64,000 nt of DNA from Plantago major. Taxonomy: Eukaryota > Streptophyta > Magnoliopsida > Lamiales > Plantaginaceae. The notes beneath the pieces are model-generated. The model saw only the letters and a list, made by a program, of their open reading frames with translations, did no database searches and was not told the origin of the DNA. The DNA is taken from contig CM048840.1 of NCBI GenBank assembly GCA_026545765.1, positions 6,545,765 through 6,609,764 on the forward strand. The letters run 5' to 3'. The translations under genes and the position numbers were made by a program. Below, one piece after another: positions 1 to 13,184 of this stretch. Numbering within the stretch: position 1 is the stretch's first letter; every line of letters starts with the position of its first letter.

Positions 1-1319
1 ATAATATACTAATAAACATAAATGGTATAAAGAAATTTTAAGGTAAAATTTTAGTAAAATTAATAAAAATCATACTAATACATTTGCTATTTAGGGCACT
101 TGATTTTTAGCATAAAATCATAATCTACCAAAGATAATATAAAGAATGCAATACTCTATAAGTACCATGTAACTTAATACATTTACTATTTTTAACGGTT
201 TCATCGAATTCCATACACTACTAAAAATAATTAGATAATATATACAACATCCAAATAATAATAAAATTTATAATTTTACAACCAACAAATAATGTTCATT
301 GAATTTATTCACAACTAAAATTTGGGTGAAGGAAATTAATGAAAGAGAAACATAACGTGATGGTGAGTTTTGAATGGAGTGAGCATCATGGCATGCGGGG
401 TCTCCGCCACGTTGTAATTCTTCTTAATTAGGCTACTGGATCCCATGTCACCGTACGGTGCTACAGTCTTAGTCAATTAATCTACTTCTCACTTTTCCAT
501 TTCAATGTGAATAGATTTTCGTAGACTTTGTATCCGTATAATTACAAATATCATACATGTATTCAAAATAAAATGTCACAATATATACTTGTAGTGAGTA
601 TATATTTTGATTAATTATAAAAAGGGAAAAATTAAGGTGGAGTGTTGGTTTCAAACTCGAATTGAGTTATATATTTTCACAATTCAAGTTGAATTTTTAT
701 CTACAAATTAACTATATTCGAATTGAGATAATTCAATTCGAGTTTGGAACCAACCAATCTTATTCTAGGTTTGGATAGACGTGAGAAGTGGGAAGGGGTC
801 CCGCGGACAGCACGTGCAAGGTGGAGTAGATCCGGACAAGAGTAATGCAATACAAAGTCCAGTAATGAATTAAGTGGTCCCGTTCGAGTTGAAGAAAAGA
901 AAAGTAATAGGAGGATAGGGTCCCATGTTGTTTGTGTGTTGATCTGACGTACGTACGTATTTTCCCAGGATTGGTTTTGTTTTTGTTAGCTTGTCCCTCA
1001 TTCTTTCCTACTCCCTCCTGTATAACATAACATGTTTTGATTTATTTTTTATTTGACAAATATAAAATGATTTATGATATTCTGTTACGTAATTTTATAT
1101 TTTTATAATTTATTAGGCATTAAATTCATTGATTTTATTGTTTTTTATTTATTTTATCTTGGACACTACAAAAGCTAAATACATTCTTCATCTTTTATTA
1201 GTGGATTTATTTGTTCAAGATACTAACATTTTTGTTATAAATCATTTACCAAAACTATTGATAAAGAAAGATTTATCTTAATTTGTGTAAAATATCCAAA
1301 ACATATTATATTAAAAATA
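1..1319. other. intergenic DNA left of the Helitron
   Basis: AT-rich sequence with no convincing reading frame. It holds one small foldback element (641-757). At about 1011 it has a stretch starting TACTCCCTCC that resembles the end of a Stowaway-type MITE, but no matching second end is seen nearby. The last base (1319, A on this strand) is the T that Helitrons require next to their 3' CTAG end. Confidence 0.6.
641..757. repeat. foldback MITE-like inverted repeat
   Basis: The left arm (about 645-666) reads TTGGTTTCAAACTCGAATTG. The right arm (about 732-756) is its near-perfect reverse complement. The two arms are separated by about 65 AT-rich bases that also contain AATTCAA/TTGAATT pairs. 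The design (GTTTGGTT-like end, then CGAATTGAG, then an inverted repeat) resembles the foldback at 51364-51490, so both may belong to one MITE group. No clear target duplication is seen. Confidence 0.55.
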
Positions 1320-1346
1320 CTAGTACTAACTCGTGGCGTTGCCACG
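1320..1346 (-). repeat. Helitron 3' terminus: hairpin plus CTAG
   Basis: On the minus strand the sequence CGTGGCAACGCCACG (1346-1332) forms a perfect 6-bp stem with a 3-base loop. Eight bases later comes CTAG, followed by T. This is the structure that marks Helitron 3' ends, and the CGTGGCAACG wording resembles plant Helitron termini. It fixes the low-coordinate boundary of the element at 1320. Confidence 0.85.
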
Positions 1347-1592
1347 GCATAGTTCACTAATCATAAAAAATGATATTAGGATGACATATGTATAAAACAA
1401 AAGATAAAACTAATAAATCCAATCCAAGGTTCAATATATTGTATAATGTAAATAAAAATTGAAATTAAGTCATCACAATCCGCATCGAGATGAGTACTCG
1501 TTAACTGCATAACAACATATGAAAATTTAGTTAATAGATGAAAGCAAACAAATTGAAATATAATGTTTAACAATATAAAAAAAAATCATACC

Positions 1593-3635
1593 TCAAAGAG
1601 AGCTAAACACCTCCTTGTAAACTACGTTGGTTGTTGTATCGGTTGGATTACCTTCCTGATCAAGCGCTAAAACCTTTAGGCCTTTCTTGCTTGTTACTTT
1701 CGAGAATGCAACATATAGCTGACCATGACTGAAAACAGGATTTGGGAGGTAGAGTCCAACATGAGATAGTGATTGTCCCTGACTCTTGTTTATTGTCATG
1801 GCATAGCAAACTGAAATAGAAAATTGTCTCCGATGGAAGCTAATAGAAAACTTAGTAAGATTGGAAGGTGTGAGTACCATCCGAGATATGAAAACCTTCT
1901 TTCCACTATTATTTCAATGTATAGTCTTCGCCTCAAGAACATGTTTGCCAATTGCAGTGACAATCAATCTAGTTCCATTACACATCTCGGTGGATTGGTC
2001 AATGTTCCTGAGGAGCATAATAGGAGTGCCGATCTTCAATTGAATTATGTGGGTTAGTATCCCACACGCCTTAATAGTGTTTAGGAACTCAACGGAGTAA
2101 ACATCTTCTCTATTTACGATATCATCTTCATAAGGATAAATGGCATATGAACTCCTAAACTCGGTGGCATCTCCAGGTAAAATGGACATTATAGAATAGC
2201 TCTATCTTGGAAGTACCTCCCATCACCGACATGGGATAATCAGCTCGGAATGTACTCTTAACGATCGCATCAATTGGTTCAGCAGTAGAACGGATCAAAA
2301 TGTCTTCGGATAATTTGAATTCTACCTCACCATCATTATCACCACCAACTTCACCATCTCCAACTTTCAACAACCACTAAGCAAACTCTTTGATTGTGGC
2401 ATTCTCAGATGGTGAGCTGCTAGACTAATTACAAATAACATCATTGCAACATATTAAAATACAAATAAATACTAAATCTTTAAACTACATTAATTTGAAT
2501 ATACGTGAATATTAATATGTAATGTAGAATAATATCTGCAGACCCATGCTCTTTGTAAGTTTAAGTACACGACATGAACCCCAAAGTTTTTTAGATGGGC
2601 AGAGAGAGGCGTGGACTATATCGTGCCTACTACACTTTGGTATAACCGACAAGATTTGTCTGAAACCCCACCGAATACGACAACCAATCCACCAAACGGC
2701 TTGTTCAACTCACTGCCATCAGGGGTTGTCATTATATCATTTAGGCTGCGATCAAAGGTCTCAAAACAAAACCTATTGGTCATGGGAGGTTCATCCCAAA
2801 TGATCAACTTGGTATTTTTCAACAGTCATGTTAATTCGCTTCTAGGTGCAATTCTGCTACAAACGGTGGTATCGTCGATATGCAATGGAATACTGAATCT
2901 AGAATGGGTTGTGCGACCACCTGGAAGAAGAAGAGAAGCTATGCCACTCGATGCAACTGGTAGAACAATGTCACGTCTAGCACGTAACGCAGAACATAAT
3001 GTATTTCATAAGAATGTTTTTCCGGTACCACCATAACCGTATCGACGACATCCATAATAGTATGGTATACAGACCTTTGCTCATCAGTGAGACATGGATA
3101 TAAACGATTGTGCTGCTTAATCATCTCATCAACATAATACGACATTTCTTCAACAATCAAATTATTCATACCATTATTAATTACTGCATTTTCTGGCATG
3201 GGCATACATTCAATACCACTCAAGCTAAATCCATTCCTTGAGAGTAAACCTTCTATCTCAGCAAGAGTGAAATTCTTCAACTATTCTTCACTAAGCTCCA
3301 GCTTACAGGAATAATGTTTAAGTATAATGGATGGTAAACAATCAATAATCTGATAGATATATTAAAATGAATAAATAAATCAATTTCATACCGGGGTTTC
3401 TTAATTTCCTTCGCATAATGTATTGGGGATGTCGTCCGATAGATACTCCCATGAGCTCTCCCATACATGCAGGGGCGTTGACATACTATCAGGCTGAAGA
3501 AGAAGAATAGAGAACAAATGTCGAAGGAAACGTCTGATCCCCAAAAGTTGGCTTCCTTTATAGCATAAATGCACTCCTTGTCGTCGTCGAGCAAACCCAA
3601 AGCAAAACATGCATCGTGGTAAGTTGGATGAACAA
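1593..3635 (-). pseudogene. Helitron PIF1-like helicase, C-terminal half, decayed
   Basis: This is the C-terminal helicase part of the Helitron Rep-helicase protein, which would unwind DNA during rolling-circle transposition. Reading from 3635 down, the motifs are: a stretch with HPTYHDACFALGLLDDD (about 3640-3580), a Walker A GGTGKT (about 3038-3018), a Walker B-type IIWDEPPM (about 2800), YFQDRAIL (about 2215), GTPIMLLRNID (about 2010), and the C-terminal block YAMTINKSQGQSLSHVGLYL with FSKVTS (about 1810-1690). It ends at a stop at 1593. The motifs fall in different frames, a short block after RAIL is missing, and there are several stops, so it is a pseudogene. The upstream continuation is interrupted at 3635 by copia element A and resumes at 19271. 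Confidence 0.85.
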
Positions 3636-5042
3636 TGTTGGTCCAGATAACGGCAAAGTAAAAGACTAGAGGGGGGGGGGGGGGTGAATAGTCTTTTAAA
3701 CTTTTGTCGATAAACAGTTCTCGAAACACAGGGGTTTCGATACTTAAATTCGAGCGGAAGACTTTAAGATAGGTAAGTGCGAAACAATAAGTAAGTGTGT
3801 GTGCTTTTGAAAGATAAATCTGAAAGGTAAATAACACAGCAAGTATAGTGGTATCTGGAGGTGGCGTAATCCTCCAACTAATCCACTTCGGTCTTTCTGA
3901 GACCTAGAATTCACTAGAACAGATAATTGAGTTCACCTTACAAAAATCCTATTCTAAGATTCTTAAACAATTGGTTCCCAACCAAATGTTCCCCCTGAGT
4001 TATTCCCCAGCTCCTAGAGCTAAGTACTTCCTCTACTCAGATAACCTTGGAGTTATTCCCTGATTTCCCAAATCAAGTACTTCCTCTACTCCACGCTTGA
4101 TGGTGTTGGTTATAAGGTTTGTCGAGAGGCTTCTTGTATAACTTTTCGGTTATGTTTCGAGAGCCTAATAAAACAAGACTACTTAATACACTTGTTCAGG
4201 TGTATGGCAATCGCTCTTCTTGACCCAAGTAATTGATGTCCGCTTACGGAGAATGAGCTTGAAAGGTTATCGATAGTTCAACTCTTTCACGAATAACAAT
4301 CTCTTGTTAAGGTTCAGGACAACTTAGAACTACTAGTGATTCTTCAAGCAACAGAAAGCTTTCAGAAAGGGTAGTAGAGTGCTTGAGAGAATACTTTGCT
4401 AGATTGTAAGTTTGCAAGTTAGATCGTTCTTTGGTCGTCGTATTTCTCAGCATCTAAGTGTGTGATATTTATAGATGAATTAGAGAGTCGTTGGGATGTT
4501 ATCCGTTAGACACAATTCAAATTCAGTCTATACTTATCTTGAAATGAGTACTCAGAAGTCCTTGTCTCATATCTCAGAGAGGACTGTGCTTTAGCGGCTT
4601 TTCTGCCGATGCAATTAATGCATATGTACTATTTCTTGTCCTGTAGTCTTCAACGGATACATTAGCCTTTCTGATGGCTTGCATGCTCCATACTCATGAT
4701 GTCATATGTTCCAGAATCATGTTCCAAAAGTAACTAAATGCACTTAAGAAAGGATTAAGGACATAGTCTTTCCGAGTGAGACTAAACCTTGGTGTCTTCA
4801 TAAATCTTGTGCAATCTCCGGTCTTGTAATCTTCAGAAAAGCTCCATTGCTAGGATTGATCTTCATGGTCTTCTTGGAAATAAAAATTACATTCAGAGAC
4901 CTATAATCCTAATACTAGACTAATCATACTCAGTGATTTCCTCTTTTACAATGTTCAAGTGAACTAAGAGTACTTAATCACCTTTCTGGTAAAGATAAGA
5001 ACATGTGATGAATGATCAAAATACTAACAGATATTCCTAACA
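3636..5042 (-). repeat. element A 3' LTR
   Basis: This LTR is 1407 bp and runs TGTTGG to CTAACA on the plus strand (TGTTAG to CCAACA in element orientation). Near its left end a poly(G) tract of about 13 bases is flanked by AAAAGACTA and TAGTCTTTT, which can pair as a stem. The same hairpin with a different tract length is present in the other full-length LTRs of this family here. The AACAA duplication abuts at 3631-3635. Confidence 0.88.
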
Positions 5043-5058
5043 AATTTCCCCCTTTTTG
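5043..5058 (-). promoter_or_regulatory. element A polypurine tract
   Basis: On the minus strand, AAAAAGGGGGAAATT lies directly against the TGTTAG start of the 3' LTR. This is the position and composition of the plus-strand primer (PPT) of LTR retroelements. The same tract recurs at 18301-18316 beside the second LTR. Confidence 0.85.
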
Positions 5059-5399
5059 ATCAGTCATCCATGACTATCTTTTAAAGTCCTATTAAAAATT
5101 TGTAATCCTGGAAGAGAAAACAATCCGCCACTTAATCATTTCAAATGATATTCAATTTTAGTTGAATTAAGTGCAGAAAGTAAGCATCAACCAAATCACA
5201 AGAAGTGATCTTTCTTGATAAGTTGTCATCTATTATAATGTTTACGAGTATGATCTCCGTAAAGGTGCGATTCTGAGCGAGATGCAACTTTTACAGATAG
5301 AGAAATTCAGAAACAATCAGCAAGATTACAAAAAGTAACAAAACACACTAAGTAAATTAGAATAAGGAGGATCCAAGCTCCAAGAGAATATTCTAAAAT

Positions 5400-8300
5400 T
5401 ACTAGTCTTCAAGTCTTCAGAAATGTAACTTGGGTTTAGGTACCTCAAGTTCTTCAGCATCCTTTCTGGATCAGTTGGCATGTGCATCCACTTTTTACGC
5501 ATTCTTGGACATAGTCATAAAGAGTCCTTCCGACAGAGAGTTACATCTTTCCGACAAATCACATATTTCTTGGTAACTCTTGCCAAGTTTATGATTTTCC
5601 TCGGAAAATGTTTGACCCAGTATTTTCCCTGCACCGTGCATGGTCTACTTGCGGTGAGATAGGTTGAAATATTTGTATATTTCTTCCGGATAGTGTATAT
5701 CATCTAGGTATTCATCCAATGTCATATAGAATGACTCATAGGTTGAAACTCCTAGTTTGTTCTTCTTCTTGTAGCTACCATCCATTTTCGTACCTTGTGT
5801 ACATCATCGGGCTTTAGGTAAGGACAGCAAAGGAGAGGTCCATCTTTCGGCATCGTTTCTCTTCTCTACTTCAAAGTTTAGCGTGCATGAAGGTGCTCGA
5901 TTTTAGCAATTCGGCTTGCCTTCTCTCCATTTCGATGTCTGGTTGAGGATGGGAGTTGAAACTTATCATTGACAAGTAAATGTTGTAGTTCGAGTCCAAT
6001 ACCCTCTCTTGTTCAGAATGCACCTATGAAGACTCTTCATTACTCGTCTTCATATATTCAATGGGCATCGTTGGCTTTTCTTTAACAATTTCTCTTTGTT
6101 CCGCCAAATGGGAACCCTTCTTGCTTTTACATTGGGTGGCCTTACAGAGATCCTCTAACCCTTTCTTCCGCCTTGAAATTTGTCTTTGGTGGAAGTTCCT
6201 TGTATTGACTTGGTATTTCGGAAGGAGTTACTGGCCAAAGGCATTCTTTGCCAGAGGAGGTTGTGAGGTGCTTGCTTGCCTTCTTCTCTTGTGAAGTGGA
6301 TGTTCATCTGTATCAGATTCATCCTCATCATCATCATTGAAGTTCAACAATGGAGGCTTGCAGCTTTCTTGGTCTCTCACTTCTCCTTCTTCTTGGTCTT
6401 CTCCTTTTTCAGGATTATTCTGGTTGTTCCCTTCTGAGATCCTAAGGGACTTGGTTCCCCTAGTGACCATACTTCTCAGCCTTCTGGCTGGTTGATCTGG
6501 AACAACTTCTTCAACAGGGGCATCTCTAGTGTTCTTGATGACTAGTTGACTTGAGGAGGGAGGCATTGTTTTCTCTTTCTTCCTCTGCCTTTCTGAGGCA
6601 TCTCTTCTTCTTCCCCCTTAGTCATGAATGACTGACTCATAATGGCATAAGCTTCAGAGAGTGAGTCAAAGTTTTTCTGGAGATTATTGTGCACCCTGAC
6701 CAATTCTTGGATTTCTTTCTTCAGCTCATGGTTCTGCTTAACCAGTTCCTGCTCCTTTCTGTTGAGCTCTTCAAGTGGCCTAAGAATGGCGTTGGCTTGC
6801 AGAACAGCATGGCTGGCTTCATTGAGTGCTGCATTAGCATTGTTACAATCCTCATCCCTGACCAACCCTAGGTGTTTCTGAGAGAGCTATCTTTGGTTGC
6901 TCTGTTGAAACGCAAGCGACAATGACTTCATCTCTTCTGGGACGGATTTTAGCACTTCTGTGTCTTGAGCAATTAGTGTCTTTCGGAGTTCCAAAAAGAT
7001 ACTATTTCTGGCACGGTGCTCTTCACTTCTTGAACTACTTGGTGCAGAGAATATATGAGGAGCAAGTAGAGCTCTCTTGTGTTGAGTGACAAGTCTCTCA
7101 TCTTCTGCGTCAGTAATCAAGTTTTGGTTTTTTTCTGCATCACTCTTATTATCTTTTCTTGAATAGTTTGCAGATTGACAACCTTTTACGCTTTCCATCA
7201 AGTGTCTTGTATACGAGAAGATGTAGAAGGTCTTTTGATGCGATCTCGATCATCTTCTTCATCATCATTGTCATCCATGGCATCTATTTCAGCAGCTGTG
7301 ACAACAATGGCATCTTTCAGATTTCTTTGCCATCTAGGAGCGCCAATTCCTGGGTGTTAGCTTCTTTGAGCTTTTGAATTTTGGCTTCCTTTTCATCAAC
7401 AAGAGTTGGCACTCTAAGTTGATTCTCTTCTCTTCTTCCAACACCTTTCTGAGTTGTTCAATCCTGAACTCAGCGGCAGATATCTCTTCAAGTATATCGT
7501 TACATTACTGTTGGGTTTTCTGATGAGACTTTGAAGGTGATGATGATGGGGCTTTCTGAGCATTGGAAGGAGTGGCCTTGTCTTTACTTCCTTTGCTAGC
7601 CTTCTGAATCCCGCCTTGTCCAGGTTGGGGATCATCATTCTGATCATTATCATCATCATCCTTCTTGTTTTCTTGACTTGGATGCTCTGAAGGGGGTTCT
7701 TGATAATCATTCTCGTCTATCTCCTCTTCGTCTTCTGAAATCAAGTTGATCACATTTGGGAATGTAATCATTCTCCCATTCACCTCTTCTTGCTCAGTTG
7801 GGTAAGTAGTGAGCTTACTAGGCAGGGCAGGATGGGTTACCATCTGCTCTTGGGCTTGAGCATCCGCAGTTTTGAAATCTGCTAGAAGTTTTTGTGCTAC
7901 TTCATGGGTGAAGTCTTCATGCATCAGATTGGCAAAAGAATAAGACTCTGTTGGGAACAATGCATGGATGTAGTCTTCCAGATTTAGGGCTATTGCTCTA
8001 TTTTCTGGGACGTCGATTACTCGTGCTATTTCAGAAAGGTCAGCCTTTCTGAGTTTACCTCATTCAAGCACTTTAGATGTTTCTTGAGAGTGTACTTCTG
8101 GAAAGCCTTGAGTAAATCAACTGGCACAAAACTTTGAGCATGAAAGAAAGGGATCAAGTTAGTTTTGTTCAAACCACTTGAGTTGGTATCTGTGTGCAAA
8201 AGTAAGCTTTCTGAGCATACCTGTGTAGAAACACCAGGCTCATTTGCTTGGACTGTCGCTTGTTTTGGCACAGAGGCCTCAGATACCTTGTTGTGAGGAG

Positions 8301-9320
8301 AAGTCTGATCCTCAACAACCTTTCTTTCTGCTTGAGCCTGAGAAACAAAATCAAGTATGTTTAGAAACTGTTATCAGAAAAGATAAATAGAGAGATGCTT
8401 TCTGAGACTTCACTTACTTCCAAGTGAGGAAGCTTAGTTGCATCTTTCTCAGAAACCTTGGGGGTTTCTGACACCTTTTCTGCAGATACTGCTTGTTCAG
8501 CAGTTTCAGTTTCTATTGGAGGAGATGAGATCATATTCTCTCCGTCCAACTGTTCTTCTGACTGAGCCTGTAAGAACAAACATAAGAGATTTAGTAGTGG
8601 GATTTCCAGAGCATTCTTGAAGAAGATTATTACTGAGTGCTTACCTTCTCATCAGAAGGCTCAGTAAATACTTCTTCAGAAAGCTTTTCAGCTTCTGGAT
8701 TTTCTTGGTTTTGGAGTGTTGGTCCCTCCACCACTACTTCCTCAGTTAGAGCCTAAAGTAAGACAAAAAGAAATTTAGAACACAAGATATTAATTTTTCA
8801 AGCAAGCTATTTCTTATTCAGAGATAACTCAGCTACCTGTAGAACAGGCTCTTCTTGTTGTTCTGAGGTTGGAGAAACCTCTTCTTCATTCAGAAGGGTG
8901 GACAAATTAACTTCCCCCTGAAAGTTTGTCTCCAATATGGCCTGTAACAAAATGAAGTTTATGAGTAACAAGTTAACATTGAAATGTCGACAAGTTAGAT
9001 ATAAACTACTTGTTGTAGAACTCCAGTACATCCAGTGTGGATAGGCCACTGGGTGCAGCAGATAAAAACCTGTAGATATGGGAATTCTTCAACATCCCCA
9101 ATATCAGTTTCCTTTCTGGTTTTGAAGGTATAACTGCTGGTACATATTTCTTCACAAGAAAAGCTCCCCAATTCATCTTGTGACTTGGATTCCAATCAAA
9201 AGGGGTAAACTCTCCTAGAAGGTGTTTATTCAACACCTTGAGTTCTTTTCCTCCTTGCTTTTCAGCAGGAGCAGAAGATGCAGCCTTAGGGTTCTTGGTG
9301 GTCATCTTCTTGGGTGCCAT
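5400..9320 (-). pseudogene. element A extra gene between RNase H and 3' LTR
   Basis: This is a long coding-like region in the sense direction, in the place where env-like genes sit in some Sireviruses. The first segment (9320 downward) begins MAPKKMTTKN and contains a folded-looking domain with WGAFLVKKYVPAVIP and LSTLDVLEFYNK (about residues 50-105). Next come several short exon-like modules (about 9000-8000) bounded by GT- and AG-type splice sequences and rich in Glu, Ser and Val. After these there are acidic, Gln- and Asp-rich and coiled-coil-like stretches (about 7960-6200), then a C-terminal part. A TATA box lies about 200 bp upstream. A homologous gene is in element B at 28864-22110. 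I do not recognise the family with certainty; it loosely resembles plant transposon-associated domains of unknown function. No membrane segment typical of an envelope is evident. It is broken. Confidence 0.65.
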
Positions 9321-9522
9321 CTCTTTATATAAAGTTTTGAATAAGTGGTTTTGCAGAAGGATTTTGCACAAGTAATTGAGATTAGTTTATCTTTTCAGAA
9401 GACTAAGCACAAAAAGTTGAGTTTGCAGAAGGAGGTTTGCAGAAATCTTGAGAGATTTTGCTATTTTGATGCAAGTATGAAATTTCGGATTTGGTAAAAG
9501 TGTTTGTCTTTTGCCCAATTCC

Positions 9523-9532
9523 TATATATATA
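9523..9532 (-). promoter_or_regulatory. putative TATA box of the element A extra gene
   Basis: The palindromic run TATATATATA lies about 203 bp upstream of the ATG at 9320 of the extra gene. A matching TATA run sits about 182 bp upstream of the homologous start in element B (29046-29057), with similar flanking words (GCTATATATATAGGA). Conservation at the same place in two diverged elements supports a real internal promoter. Confidence 0.55.
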
Positions 9533-10061
9533 GCAGACAAAACATACATAGATACAACATACATATAGCTGAATATGAATGCGTGTCTTTACATCTGCAT
9601 AGGCGTGGTACGTCCTTTGTACTTCATTAAATGCTTAGTGGGCCACGTCTGAATTTCTAAACAGATATTACTTGCTTTGTTTTTAATCTCAGTCGTTGAG
9701 ATCAAACGTTTATACATCAATGGCTTATATTGAATATCTTGTAATGATATCAATCAACAAATGGTAATGTGCCGACTTGATGGATTTTTAATATGCTACA
9801 TTCATTGTGTCACTTAGTAAAGAGTAGAAACACTTAATCGTTTAAGCTTATCATTCTGAGTGTCAAGTCCTTATCTATATATTGTTTATCATGAAAATGG
9901 TAAAAATACAAGACATTGGACATGTTTGACTTTCAGAACTTATACCTTTTGGGCTTTGTGTGTCTTTTCTCTTTATGACTAAATAGTTTCCTGAATTCAA
10001 GAATCAGAAACTTCAGTTGTTTGAATGTATTTGACCCACTTTTAGTAAGTAAGTTCTAGTC

Positions 10062-11500
10062 TTATTTACTCATTGAGTGTGTACCAACCTTTGCCTTTCT
10101 GGATACCCGTTCCAGAAATGTTTTGCCTTTCTGAGTGTTGCTACTCAGAAACCGGCTTTCTTGTAGGGGCTTGGTGAAGATATCTGCAAGTTGGTCTTCT
10201 GTGCCAATCTTGAGTATCTCTATATTGCCTTTTTCAACATGGTCTCTGATGAAATGGTGTCTAACATCAATGTGCTTTGTTCTGGTATGGAACTTGGGAT
10301 TCTGTGTGATTGCAATAGCACTTGTGTTATCACAGAAAATGGGAGTTTTCTCTTCATTGAGTCCATAATCTCTGAGTTGTTGTTGAATCCACAGAATTTG
10401 TGTTGCACAACAACCAGCAGCAATATATTCAGCCTCTGTGGTAGAAGTTGCAATTGAGTTTTGTTTCTTGCTAAACCATGAGATAAGTCTAGCTCCCAGA
10501 ATTGACAAGTTCCTGAGGTACTCTTCCTATCAAGCATTGATCCAGCATAATCAGCATCTGAGTAACCAACCAAACTCAATCCACTTTCTTTAGGGTACCA
10601 CAAACCTACATTTACTGTACCTTTCACATATCTTAATACTTTCATAGCAATGTTGTAGTGTGATTGCATTGGATTTGTTTGAAATCTAGCACACACTCCA
10701 ACTGCATATTGAATATCTGATGCCTTGCGATGGGTAAAGTAGTGAACCTATTAATTTCCTATACTTGTGTTCTTCAACACTCTTATCTGATTCAGTATAG
10801 GTCATTTTGGTTCCTATGCTCATAGGTATCTTAGCATTCTTTTCAGAGGGCTTAAGATTGAACTTTGTGAGCATGTCTTTTGCATACTTTGTCTGACTAA
10901 TGAATATTCCATCATTGAGTTGATTGACTTGCAATCCTAGGAAATAGTTCAATTCTCCCATCATGCTCATCTCAAACTTATTTTTCATGAGATTTGCAAA
11001 GTCATCACAAAGTTGCTTGTCCTTAGATCCAAATATAATGTCATCAACATATACTTGAACTAAGAGCAGTTTCCCATCATGATTTAAGGTAAATAAAGTT
11101 TTATCAACATCACCTTTCTTGAAACCACTTTCCAGAAGGTATTTGGCCAAAGTATCATACCATGCTCTTGGAGCCTGTTTCAGTCCATATAGAGCTTTCT
11201 GTAGTTTATAGACCATTCTACTTTCTGAGGAAACTTCAAAACCAGGTGGTTGTTCAACATAGACTTCCTCAGGAAGTTCACCATTCAAGAATGCACTTTT
11301 GACATCCATCTGATAAACTTTAAAGTCTTTATGAGTCAAAGGCGAATGAGTCTTATTGCATCCAATCGCGCAACCGTGCATATGACTCATCAAAATCTAA
11401 ACCTTCAGTCTGGGTGAATCCCTTGGCAACCAACCTTGCTTTGTTTCTGGTTATTTCACCAGATTCATTCATCTTGTTTCTGAAAACCCACTTGGTTTCA
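10062..11500 (-). pseudogene. element A reverse transcriptase and RNase H
   Basis: This is the copia RT followed by RNase H. RT motifs include [59 protein letters not shown] and the catalytic YVDDIIFG (about 11060). RNase H follows with [10 protein letters not shown], a TEAEYIAAG block, FCDNTSAI and [16 protein letters not shown], then ADIFTKPL near 10140. The arrangement RT-RNase H downstream of integrase defines copia. It is a fossil with several breaks. The same proteins are better preserved in element B. Confidence 0.88.
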
Positions 11501-13003
11501 ATCATAGATATTCCTTCTACAAATGGAACTAGTTTCCAGACTTTGTTTCTTTCAAACTGATCCAACTCTTCTTGCATTGCAGAGATCCAGTCTTGGTCTC
11601 TTAATGCTTCTTCAATAGTTTTAGGTTCAATGTTTGAGATGAAACATCCAAAGAGAGAATTAGCATTTTCGGCTATTGCTCTCCTAGTCCTAACACCTTG
11701 ATTGATTGGTCCAATCACATCCTTTGCAGGATGATCCTTGATCCATTTCATCATGGGTTTGGGGCTAGTAGGGTCAACATCTATGTGATCTGAATGTGAA
11801 TCACTATGATTATGACTTGATACTTCTTCAAGATTCATGACATTTTGTACCACGTAAGGCGTTGAATGTCCGACACTTGCTCGGTGTGAGGGCTTTCGGG
11901 ACATGCACATCGGAGAGGTCATTTCCAGAATTAGCTCTCTGATGAACATCTTCAGTTTCCATTTCTGGAATTCTCATAGGAAATTCTTCATCATGTCTAA
12001 GAATCATCTGGTTGTTACTAGGCATTTCATGCTTTTCTTCGTCAGAGTCATCCTCTCTTTCCATAATGATGTTTTTCCTTTCTGAGGGTTCTTCTTCAGA
12101 ATCCTTTAACATTAGTTCCTTGAACCTTTCTGAGAGTTCATCATCAAGGGGTGATTTCTTGCTTTCTTCATAGAATACAACATGAACTGATTCTTCAATC
12201 TTCTTTGTTCTTTTGTTGTAAACTCTGTAAGCTTTGCTATTCATAGAATAACCAAGAAACACTCCTTCATCTGCCTTTGGTTGAAATGTTCTTAGATACT
12301 CTTTTCCATTGTTAAGAACAAAACATCTACAACCAAACACTTTCAGATGTTTAATATTAGGGGGTCTACCAACCAAGAGCTCATAAGGGGTCTTGTCATG
12401 GTGTTTGTTTATCAAACATACATTACGAGTGTAGCATCTTTGTGTTTACAGCTTCAACCCAATAAACTTCACTTATTTCAATATCAGCCAGCATTGTCCT
12501 TGCTGCTTCTATAAGGGTTCTATTTTTCCTTTATGCAACACCATTTTTTTGTGGTGTTCTTACAGAGGAAAGTTGATGTTGTATACCTTTGCTGGTACAA
12601 AACTCCTTTATGTACAGGTTGACAAATTCAGTACCATGGTCTATTCTGATTGCAGATACCTTGTCATTTTTCATGACTTCAAGCTTATTTAGCAAGTTTG
12701 GTATCTCCACCCTAGCATCAGATTTATGCTTCAGAAAGACAACCCAAGTGAATCTTGAGAAGTCATCTACAACAACAAGACCATACTTCTTTCCTGCATA
12801 ACTAGTTACAGATGATTCAAAAAGATCCATGTGTAATAGTTGCAGTGGTCTAGCACTAGAGTGTCTGATTTTGGACTTGAAAGAGATCTTAGATTGTTTC
12901 CCCCATCGTAGCAGATACCATCCTTTACGAAGATGTTTTGGGAAGGCCAACCACTAACTCTTTCTTGCAAGTTTGTTCGAGTTTTGAAATTCAAGTGACT
13001 CAT
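11501..13003 (-). pseudogene. element A integrase
   Basis: This is the copia integrase. The zinc-binding start region is visible near 13000-12960 (MSHLNF). The catalytic core has VVVDDFSRFTWVVFLK (first Asp), RIDHGTEFVN (second Asp) and the QKNGVA block holding the downstream Glu region (about 12530). The C-terminal region then shows TPYELLVGRPPNIKHLKVFG and FLGYS (12380-12250), followed by an acidic linker that leads into RT. It is a fossil with several breaks. Confidence 0.87.
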
Positions 13004-13184
13004 TCTTTTGTGCCATAACCGGTGCTCTTACGTGTGACTGATTGACTCACCATGAGACATTCTTGATTGTGGCGGATGCCCAATCGGCAACATAAAGGCG
13101 CCTTTCCGCCTAGCAACCAAGGTCGCTTTGACTCATTATCGATAAGTTTGCAATACTTTGCTTTAAATTTCACTGATAAATCCC

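Noticed and set aside
1824-3036. Plus-strand reading frames over the Helitron helicase
   Set aside because: They are antisense to recognisable helicase motifs on the minus strand and match nothing themselves.
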